In this document: in pieces, positions 20,842-29,331 of the stretch
Layout: each line of letters starts with the position of its first letter
How positions within the stretch are numbered: position 1 is the first letter of the stretch
DNA from: Symbiodinium natans
Taxonomy: Eukaryota; Sar; Dinophyceae; Suessiales; Symbiodiniaceae
Direction: 5' to 3'
Assembly: GCA_905221605.1 (NCBI GenBank)
Contig: CAJNDS010000369.1
Coordinates: 252,501 to 316,500 of the forward strand
Length of the DNA stretch: 64,000 nucleotides
Position numbers and translations under genes: made by a program
Notes under the pieces: model-generated
Seen by the model: the letters and a program-made list of their open reading frames with translations, nothing else
The model's database searches: none
What the model was told of the DNA's origin: nothing

Positions 20842-22934
20842 ATGCTTTTCCCCATGTACACGGTCGCCGCCGACAAAGTGCTCCAGATGACGAGGATCGA
20901 CCCGCACGAGGAGCTCAAGGCTGGGAACGTCTGGCCGATTTTGGGGGCTTCGGGTTCAGGGTTTAGGGTTTAGGGTTTAGGGTTTAGGGTTTAGGGTTTA
21001 GGGTTTTGGGTTTTGGGTTTAGGGCAGCTTCGGGTAGGTTCTGTAAGCTTCTTCGTGCTGGCGTGCGGTGCCCGGTTGAGCCGCATGCGGGAGATGCCAG
21101 TACACCACGTCTAAGCCTCAGGAGCTTTGTGAACTACGGGAGCGTATAGAGGGCTGTGCTCGAATAGAACCGTCCACAAAAAAGATACAAAAGACAAGAA
21201 AATACCCAAAACAAGCAAGTCACTGCGCAGGCGCGTGGCGACGTCGTTGAGTTCAACGATGGCATGGGGCATGCCGGTTTTGTTTCTCATCAATGGGTTG
21301 CCAAGCAACACCCTGATCCGGAATTCAAACAGACGAAGGTGCTGCAGGAGGCGTTAGGGCGTCTCTTGAGCAGCAGCGGTTATGTTTCACTGGACTTGTT
21401 GACAGAAGCTGTGGTGCCCTCGGCCAAGGGCATCGCTTTTCGAGACTTCCAGTCCCGACCCTTGTTCCTGTGGTACGACTACTTCTCCGTCCCACAGCAG
21501 GAGAACCGGAAGAAAGGCCACGCGGAGGGCTCGGACGGCTCCGATGGCAGCATGCAGGTGAAGGCCATCAACAGCATCCCAGCCTATGTCGCCAAGTGCC
21601 GCTACTTCTTCGCCTTGTGCCCAACCATCGCCTGTCCCTTGGAGGGTAAGGTGCTATCAATGTCGAGCTGGAATTCCAGGGGATGGTGCAGGTTGGAGAG
21701 GGCCTCGCGCGAGCTGTCTGAGAATGACAGCTGGATCCTCATCAAAAGCTCCCAGTCCCTCGAGGTGGTCGGCACCGCGGGGTCCCTGGTGACCGGATCG
21801 GTCGGCGAGGGCGACTTCACGGTGGAGGAGGACCGTGCAAGATTGGGGCCGGTCATGAAGACCATCGTGAAGCGGAAGCTGATCCTGAGCCTCCGAGCCG
21901 GAGACTTGCCGAGCTACCGCCGGCACCTGAACCTCCAGGCGGCGCACTTTCGAGGCTTCGAGGTGGAGCCAGTTTCACTCGATGGCCTCTTTCCCGGCCT
22001 TGATCTCAAGGCCGACCTGGGGCCCGACGCCCTCGTGCCGCGCTTCCTCCACCAGAATGGCCTTGCCAAAGTCGGCTCCAGCGATGCCGCGGGCTTCTGG
22101 CCGCTCCACTACGCGGCCATCTCCGGGCAGGTGCCTCTGATCGAAGCTTTGCTGCAGCTCCGCGCCGACCCCAACAAGAGGACCTCCAAGGACGAGCCGA
22201 AGCTGGGGTTCCCACCCTGGATCTCGGCTTTGGACCTGGCCGTCTTGTACAGGCACAACGGCGCGGCGCAGCTCCTCATCACCGCCCGAGCCCAGCTCGA
22301 AGGGGGGGTCCAGCCCGCCATGGCCGTGGCCGCCATCGGCGACAACGTGGAGGGCCTCCGCCTGCTGTGCGCTGCCGGTGGGAACCCCTCGGGGAGGAAC
22401 CTCTTCGGCCTCACCCCCCTGGAGGCCGCCGCGAACTTGGGAGCCCGGGCGGCCTTGGAGGCGTTGATCCAAATGGCCCAGCCAACTCCCTCGGAGCTCT
22501 CCAAGGTCCTCTGGAGTGCCATGAGCCAAAAAGGCGGTTCCGCCGAGTTGGTCCAGCGCCTGGTGAAGTTGCGGGCCGACGTGGACTTCCAGTACGACCT
22601 GCGCGGGCTCTCCCGCATCGGCAGGCTCTTCATCGTGGGCAAGTCCCTGCAGCACCGCTTCGGAAGAGGGACGCTGCTCTCGGCGCTGGCCTATCATGAG
22701 CCAGGCCAGACGCCCCTGATGGCAGCCCTGCAGTCGGCGCAGCACGAGGGGGCCGCTGCCCTGATCGCCCAAGGGGCCCGGCTCGACATCAAGAATCGCC
22801 AAGGCTGGGCGGCAAGCGACTTCGCCATCTCCATCCCACAGTTTCTCCAGGAAGGTCTCAAGGGGGACCCCTCCGAGTGCCGCAAAATTGCCTCCCTTGC
22901 TCTTCCCGATGGCCTCATTGAGGTCAGGTTTTGA
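20842..22934 (+). CDS. SHQW/HPDP-domain protein with ankyrin repeats
   Basis: Exon 1 20842-20919 begins MLFPMYTVAADKVLQMTRID and ends at a GC donor (AAG|GC). Exon 2 runs 21231-22934 (acceptor CTGCGCAG) to TGA. The join reads PHEELKARGDVVEFNDG without a break and gives about 593 residues. The N-terminal ~200 residues hold FVSHQW, HPDPEFKQ, FLWYDYFSVPQQ and WCRLERASREL: an arrangement I associate with SHQW/HPDP-type N-terminal domains of algal and dinoflagellate ankyrin proteins, distantly resembling HET/TIR-like folds (inference). The C-terminal half has ankyrin units: WPLHYAAISGQVPLIEALLQ, ALDLAVLYRHNGAAQLL, GLTPLEAAANLGARAALEAL, QTPLMAALQSAQHEGAAALI. A signalling or scaffold role is likely; catalytic residues cannot be judged. 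The intron (20920-21230) has TTTAGGG repeats only near its 5' end. It sits between the two copies of the nuclease segment. Confidence 0.85.
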
Positions 22935-23904
22935 ACCCCAAAGTTCGGGGGCAGCTCAGAGTTGTACAGATGTGGCCCAGCGCCAAACCCAAAGCCCGGT
23001 TTTTGCCCAGGGTTCAGCGAGAAACCGCGAGAGACACGAGTCCTTCTGAAGCCATCAGCGAAGCAGTCGCCCTCAGTTGCCCTAAACCCTAAACCCTAAA
23101 CCCTAAACCCTAAACCCTAAACCCTAAACCCTAAACCCTCAGTTGCCCGAACACACCCAGCAGTTGCCCAACAGGCCATGCGCCGCGGCTGCGAAGCGCG
23201 CAGGCGCCTCACGGCACCCTGCCCAGAGATTTCCAAAAATCTGCAGGGTTCGGTTAAAGGGTTTAAGGAGTTGAGTGTTTAGGGGTGATTAGGGGTCTTC
23301 AGATGTGTTTGGGGGGTTTTTGGGGGGTGTTAGATGGTCTTAGGGTTCTTTTGGGGGGCTTGGGAGGGGATATCTGTGGGTGAGCTTTCCTTTGCGGACT
23401 TGAGCCCGACGCCGAGGCGTAAGGGTTTTAGGGGTTTTAAGGTTTTAAGGGTTTTAAGATCCTGTGAGTCCTCTTCAAGGCAGTAGTGGGAGCAAGAAGC
23501 CCTTCTCAGAGGCGGCTTCGGATTTCGGGGCTTGGGGTTTGGGGTGTAGGGTTTGAGGTTTAGGGATTAAGGGTTCAGGTTTCGAGGCCTTTTTGGGTTA
23601 AGGGTTGAGGAACTTGAGGTTTGGGCACTCAGTTCAGGGCTCAAGGTTTTGGGGTTTGGATGTGTGGGGGTGTTAGTCGACCCTCAGCCCAAAACCCCAA
23701 AACGCATTCCAGGAATACTCCATTCAATTGGATTAAAAAAACTATGCAGCAGCCAGAGGCAAGTTCCAGCAAAGGCCCTTCCGACGACCGATTCCATGAC
23801 GTTTCCGGAAAGCCTTGAGAACCAGAGAGAGTCAACCCTCGACCCCGAACCCAACCCAAAGTGAACCCGAGACCCTCAACCCCCGAAGCTCCCCCACCCG
23901 CCCT
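22935..23904. other. Spacer with a telomere-like insertion; no gene seen
   Basis: Mostly unique, moderately G-rich sequence containing one CCCTAAA array (23081-23138). Short reading frames at 23621-23864 have no splice support or recognisable domain. Confidence 0.5.
23070..23148. repeat. CCCTAAA array bounded by a 13-bp direct repeat
   Basis: CCCTCAGTTGCCC at 23070-23082 recurs at 23136-23148 with only CCCTAAA units in between. The 10 bases TCAGTTGCCC are not part of the heptamer, so this is a real duplication of flanking sequence. Confidence 0.8.
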
Positions 23905-23907
23905 TTT

Positions 23908-23990
23908 CAAGGACTACCTCCGAAATCGTGCGTACGCTGAAGCTTCCCAGCCTCAACGGCAGAAACAAGTCTCCTGCCCCGGGTTTGCGC
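23908..23990 (+). pseudogene. Broken copy of the host-gene exon at 18755
   Basis: Shares TCGTGCGTACGCTGAAGCTT and neighbouring bases with 18795 onward, but lacks about 16 bases near its start and runs into TGA in the frame used by the original. It is best read as a decayed exon carried along with the duplication. Confidence 0.55.
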
Positions 23991-24945
23991 TATGAGGGGG
24001 TCTGGGGGTTCGGATTTGGGATTTGCAAACCTAAGCCCGAAACCCTAAACTTACTTGAAATCTAGGCATGGCCCGATGGGTTGAGGGTACAGCTGTGATG
24101 GGCTTGTCAGGGTCTAGGGTTAAGGCGTTCAGGGGTCTTTCCGGGTTCAGGGTTAGGGCTTTCAAGGTTCAGGGGCTTAATGGTTTTGGGGGTGCGAAGG
24201 GGCCGATGCCAATGCGCAAGGTTGTAAAACACCAAACCCCAAGCCCAACCCTCAAATTCCAACCTCAAGCTCCAACACCCGAAGCCCCTAAACTCCCCCC
24301 CCCCAACAACAAATGAAAGCAACAAAACAAAAGAGCCACGACCTCCCAGCAACCCCAGCAAGTCACTCGGCCCCCGAAACATGACCAAAGTTGTGCTGGT
24401 GATGCCGACTTCGACTCGGATTATTTTGAGAGCCAGTTCGTTGTGGTCTTTGCTTGTGGCATAACTTGCTGTATGTACTATATGACTGTTACACTTGCCA
24501 CTTTGAAAAAGATCCCATGAGTTAGGGTTTGAGAGTGCCCGCCGATGGCGGCAGAAGAAGTGGCCCATGAGCCCCTGAAGCTTGGGACTTGGGTCTCTTT
24601 GCGGCATTGGGGTTGTTCTGGGTTTTTTCCAGGAACCTACACGACGAGACCATGTAAAGAAAAGCCATTTATCGTGTACTGCGCTATCCAGACTCCAAGA
24701 CGTGCAGATTCCGTAAAGGTAGCCCAGGGTTTTGGGGGTTGCGCCCTCTTTGTCGGGTGTCCCGAAGCTGCAACTCGACTTTGGCGGCGGGACTGGTGAT
24801 TCCGTTGTGCGTCCGCAATGTTTGCGCATCCAAAGGTTGGGTTGCAAGGCTAAAGATCGGCATCCTGGAATCCTTGGCGCTGCCGCAGTCCCCATGCCGT
24901 GCCGCCTGCGCAGCGCACGTTGCTGAGCATGGCTGAGAGGTTCTG

Positions 24946-26628
24946 ATGTTTCGGGGATGGTCGTGGCTCGTCTGTTGGCTGCTTGCACTCGTGGTGCTGA
25001 CCAGCCTTCGGTATCACCCCGGGTTCCTGCCATCCCCGCATGCGGGCTGGAGGCCAAGCTGCCTTGTGGGAAGGGCTGCCCGAAGCGCGGCCCTTGAGCG
25101 TCTTCGTGCTCGTAGTTGCCAGAAAAGGGATGTCGAGAAAGAAGGGTCTGCCAAAGAAGCCGCGTTCCGGTGGAGGAGTGAAGCCGGCCGGCTCAGGGCC
25201 CTGCAGATGCTTGGGGACCGCTACGGCGGCCAGTACGACGTCAGCCACATGGACGAGGCCTGGTGGAAAGCCCACGTGAAAGGCAGCACTTCGAAACTCG
25301 ACGTGACGTGTCGCCGCTGCGGCCATCGCTCCCGCAGCACATCGGTGAACAGCCTGCAGCAAGGCAAAGCTCCTGGCTGTTTCTGCAATGGCGCCGTGCC
25401 TTGGCCCAGCCTGGCAGGACGTGCTCGATGTCTGGAGATGATCTGGGAGCGCCATGGTGGCCAGTACGATGTCAGGCGCATGGACGAGGCCTGGTGGAAA
25501 GCCCACGTGAAAAGTGCTTTCTCGAAGCTGGATGTGACGTGTCGCCGCTGCGGCCATCGCTCCCGCAGCACGACACTAGATCGTCTGCAGCAAGGCACAG
25601 CTCCTGGCTGTTTCTGCAATGGCGGCGTGCCTTGGTCTAGTCCGGCAGGGCGTGCTCGATGTCTGGAGATGCTCTGGGAGCGCCATGGTGGCCAGTACGA
25701 TGTCAGGCGCATGGACGAGGCCTGGTGGAAAGCCCACGTGAAAAGTGCTTTCTCGAAGCTGGATGTGACGTGTCGCCGCTGCGGCCATCGCTCCCGCAGC
25801 ACGACACTAGATCGTCTGCAGCAAGGCACAGCTCCTGGCTGTTTCTGCAATGGCGGCGTGCCTTGGTCTAGTCCGGCAGGGCGTGCTCGATGTCTGGAGA
25901 TGCTCTGGGAGCGCCATGGTGGCCAGTACGATGTCAGGCGCATGGACGAGGCCTGGTGGAAAGCCCACGTGAAAGACTGGACCTCGAAGCTGGATGTGAC
26001 GTGTCGCCACTGCGGCCATCGCTCCCGCAGCACGTCTGTGAACCACCTGCAGAGAGGCCGATCTCCTGCCTGTTTATGTTCAAGAAAGACCGAAGGGAAG
26101 CTGATGCGGTGGCTGGCCCAGAACTTCTCGCAGTTCAACGTCACCTCGCAGGTCGGGGGCTGCACGAGCCCGGCGTCGAATCGCACTTTGCCTTTCGACT
26201 TTGGCCTGAACAACGACACCATTCTCATCGAGCTGGATGGCAACATTGGGCATTTTGGGGTCGGGTGGGGTGGATCTGAAGATGACAAAGGCGTGCCGCA
26301 AAGAGACTACTTCAAGGAGCAGTGGGCGCTGCGGAATGGCAAGACTGTGGTTCGGCTGCTTCAAGAAGATGTGTACGGCGACTCCTGGGACTGGAAAGGG
26401 TTCTTGGCGTCCGCCGTCCAGCAAGCAATTCGGAATTCATGCCCATGTGTGATCACACAGCCATGTGTGATCACACAGGAGGCAGAGCAGTACATGAGCG
26501 GAGTCTACCGTGAGCTTCGTGGCGTTCGCTGCCAGGTTGGCCACTTCCAATCGGGTCACGGTGCTCCGATCCCGTATCTGACACATTCTGACACGCAGGG
26601 AAGCAACGGGATCAAAACTGGTCTGTGA
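24946..26628 (+). CDS. Zinc-ribbon-repeat PD-(D/E)XK-like nuclease protein, paralogue 2
   Basis: Intact 560-codon frame, no intron. A hydrophobic leader (LVCWLLALVVLTSL) is followed by GFLPSPHAGW, as in the paralogue at 15816. Four 77-residue zinc-ribbon modules start at about residues 90, 167, 244 and 321. Modules 2 and 3 are identical over 231 bp (25447-25677 and 25678-25908). The C-terminal nuclease-like domain keeps all candidate catalytic positions: D418 (FDFG), E429 and D431 (ELDG), H436, D454 and K457. It is almost identical to paralogue 1 in the nuclease domain, differing mainly in module number and the tail. An 18-bp tandem duplication (CCATGTGTGATCACACAG twice, 26443-26478) adds CVITQP in frame. 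The start codon is the first ATG before the leader. Function by motif: probable DNA-binding nuclease, possibly secretory- or plastid-routed. Conservation of both copies suggests selection. Confidence 0.85.
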   Translation: MFRGWSWLVCWLLALVVLTSLRYHPGFLPSPHAGWRPSCLVGRAARSAALERLRARSCQKRDVEKEGSAKEAAFRWRSEAGRLRALQMLGDRYGGQYDVSHMDEAWWKAHVKGSTSKLDVTCRRCGHRSRSTSVNSLQQGKAPGCFCNGAVPWPSLAGRARCLEMIWERHGGQYDVRRMDEAWWKAHVKSAFSKLDVTCRRCGHRSRSTTLDRLQQGTAPGCFCNGGVPWSSPAGRARCLEMLWERHGGQYDVRRMDEAWWKAHVKSAFSKLDVTCRRCGHRSRSTTLDRLQQGTAPGCFCNGGVPWSSPAGRARCLEMLWERHGGQYDVRRMDEAWWKAHVKDWTSKLDVTCRHCGHRSRSTSVNHLQRGRSPACLCSRKTEGKLMRWLAQNFSQFNVTSQVGGCTSPASNRTLPFDFGLNNDTILIELDGNIGHFGVGWGGSEDDKGVPQRDYFKEQWALRNGKTVVRLLQEDVYGDSWDWKGFLASAVQQAIRNSCPCVITQPCVITQEAEQYMSGVYRELRGVRCQVGHFQSGHGAPIPYLTHSDTQGSNGIKTGL

Positions 26629-28103
26629 CCAGACGTAAGTCATTGAGCATGTAACAGGGCAACGTTTTGTAGTAGTCAGCAGTTCTGCATCTTCCGTTCT
26701 TGCCATGAGATTCTTCTATCGGGGCTCAATGCACGCAAATGTTAGACGAAGCTTTCCGGAACTTTAACTCTTTGTCATTTTTGTTACAAAGCCTGGGGTG
26801 AGTGAACGCACCGGTGAAAAAACTTCCCCTCAAACAACACTTTTCACTGGCCCTTCTCTACCCTGAGTTTGCCTGGTCCAGTCTCTGAGGGCCTGAGTTT
26901 CAACCAGAATTCTTGATGACTGAGCCCTAGAACCTAGAACTGCTGTCTTGAAGAGCCTTGAGCTGTTGGTGGCTTGCACCTGCCCGTCCCGAACCTCCAG
27001 GACGGTTTCGGGTTTAGAGTTGTTAGGTTTAGGGTTTGGGGTCCTAAGCCCTGAGCTCTCAAAGCTTTTCCTGGGTGGTGACTGCTGGAACTCGGTTAGG
27101 GTTCAGGGTTTAGTAGGCGCAGCCCTAAAACCCTACATACTAAACCCCAACAGTGTTCGTGGGGTTGAAGGTCTTGGGGTTCCTCCAAATCCAAAGCCCC
27201 CAAACCCACAACCTCTTGTGTTTAGGGCTTCGGGATTGGCCCTGAGCCCTCCACCCCAAGCCCTAAACCAGGAACACCCCCAAAGAAACCTTCCAACAGC
27301 CCCTGCAAGACCCCTCCCCCCCGGCAGGCACCAGGAGGCAAACCTTGAATAGTTGTGTTGGTGATGATGACTTTGATTCGCCTTATATGGGTAGTGCTCC
27401 AAATTAGAGTCCCTTTCGGGGTGTTCTTCGTTTAGAGGTGCCGTACCATACAGAAAATGTAGAGAATTGCCCGTATAAGATGAGTGCTAGTTCATTCCTG
27501 TTCTTGTCTTTCTTCTTGCCTGTATTTTGCAATACAGGCTTCTATTCCGACGACTTACGGACTTGGGGTTTGAGCGCTCCCCGCCATCGGATTTCGGCTC
27601 GCAGCCGCCCTCTCTCTCGCGGAGGGCGCGGCAGAAGAAGGAGCCCGTGGCTGCCCTGAAGCTTGGGCCAATGATGACAATGATAGATCAGTGGAGGAGC
27701 TCAAGTCCCAGTCATACGTACCAGCAGTAAGCAACTGAAGCAACGCCAAGAAGTGTAAGTTTGTTCAGCTGGTCAGGCCGTCACGGCTGCTGTTGGGCTA
27801 TTTTTCTACATTCTCTGGAACGCCTGAAAGCTCCATAAGCCCTGCAAGCCCTTGACCAAGAGCCCAACCCTGCAAGCCCGAAGCCTCACATTCTTTAGAG
27901 GCGTTCTCAGAGCAGCTCAGAGAAAAGGCACCCAACACCCTCCTGAGCCCCAAAACCCTAAACCCCGTGCGCCCTGAACCGTAAGCCCGGCGATAATCCC
28001 GAAGCCCAGAGGCGTTTTAGCCCCAAACCCTAAATCCTAAGCCCTAAACTGCACCCTAAACCCGAAGCTCTAAGCCCTAAGCCCTAGACCCTCAATCATC
28101 AAG
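26629..28103. other. 3' flank and spacer; no supported gene
   Basis: 26620-26760 is homologous to the 3' flank of paralogue 1 (shared TTAGACGAAG and neighbouring bases). 26941-27670 is the duplicated 3' block. 27670-28103 is unique or degenerate CCCTAAA sequence. The small open frames at 27438-27730 lack start or splice support. Confidence 0.5.
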
Positions 28104-28680
28104 AGCAGCTCAGGAAAGGCCCACCTGGGCCGCCAGGGGCTTGACCGCGCCTTGGACCGCGGAGTTTCCTTTTGGGGGGTGTGGGGTTTAGGGATTCGGG
28201 GGTTTAGGGGTCGAGGGGTTTAGGGTTTTGGGGTTGAGGGGTTTAGGGTTTAGGGGCCTCCCTGTTTTTTCTTTGTTGGGGGGGGGGGGGTCTAGGGTTG
28301 TGAGTGCAGGTCCCTCCTTTTTGGGGGGTCCTCTTTTTGTGTAGCAGTTTCGCAGGAAACCTGTCACAATAGGTACCTAACAGGAGCCCCCCCCCCCACG
28401 CCCACGCGTTGTTAGCGTTTCGGGTTTTTGGTTCCACCGGCTTCTTAGCCTAACACCTGAATCCCTAAATCTCCGAACCCTCAAGCCGAAATCCCTAAAC
28501 CCTACGAATCGTAAATCCCTAAGCCCTAACCTTTAAACCCCTAAACCCCTAAACCCCTTTAAATCCCTAAACCCTACGGTCGAATCCTAAACCCCTAAAC
28601 CAGAAAGCCTGTAAACCCGGGAGTCGCAGGTTCGGGCATGGCGAGGTGTTGCACTCTCCAGGCCGGCTCGTGGCTTCGGG
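28104..28680 (+). CDS. Two candidate exons, unknown protein
   Basis: 28104 to about 28164 reads SSSGKAHLGRQGLDRALDRG after a CAAG acceptor. 28630 to about 28679 reads FGHGEVLHSPGRLVASG after TCGCAG. Both sit where CCCTAAA-type gives way to TTTAGGG-type repeats. No domain is recognised; the 5' and 3' ends of the gene are not found. 28681-29330 holds TTTAGGG blocks (28695-28800, 28931-28985), a G-rich tract and an open frame from 28990 (MTDMPEDLKEHLSTTC) that could be another exon. Confidence 0.3.
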
Positions 28681-29331
28681 GGGTTCGCGTTTGGGGTTTA
28701 GGGTTTAGGGTTAGGGTTTAGGGTTTAGGGTTTAGGGTTTAGGGTTTAGGGTTTAGGGTTGAGGGTTGAGGGTTGAGGGTTTAAGGTTTAGGGATTAGGG
28801 TTTAGATTTCCATTTTTTGGTGGGAGGGGGGGAGGGGGAGAGGGGGCGGAGAGGAGGGCTCTTGAGAATTTTGAGGGTCTTAAGGCTTCAGAGGTCTGGG
28901 GCTTCAGTCTTTCAGTATTTAGGGGTTGTGGGTTTAGGGTTTAGGTTTAGGGTCTAGGGTTTAGGGTTTAGGGTTTAGGGTTTAATGGGGTGACAGATAT
29001 GCCGGAAGACCTGAAGGAACACCTTTCCACGACCTGCTTTTCCCGAAGCCCGAAGCCCCAACCCCAAACCCCAAACCCCCAACCCCAATCCCTAAACCCT
29101 GGTCTTGTGTTCTCCCTAAGCTCCCATTTTTGTTGTCCGAGCGCCAGGGTTTCGGGCTTGGGGATGTTTGGGGTTTAAGGCTTGGGGTTTCAGGGTTTAG
29201 GGTGTAAGGCTTAGGTTTGAGGCTCAGCGTTTGGGGTTGAACCTTAGAGCACCTCTAACCCCTAAACCCTAAACCCTAAACCTTAAACCCCAAACCCCAA
29301 ACCCCAAACCCTAAACACTAGTGCTCCGGGA

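Larger units (their letters stand above)
23905..27670 (+). repeat. Segmental duplication, copy 2
   Basis: Contains, in order, a copy of the 18755-19400 block (23905-24470), the gene-upstream block and nuclease paralogue (24540-26760), and a second 3' block (26941-27670) matching 18165-19560. Because a 3'-type block lies on both sides of the gene, the array probably arose by tandem duplication of [gene + 3' block], with the ankyrin gene at 20842 between units. Confidence 0.7.

Noticed and set aside
21975-22802. Minus-strand 275-codon frame over the ankyrin gene
   Set aside because: A GC-rich antisense shadow; the + frame has ankyrin repeats and a spliced first exon.
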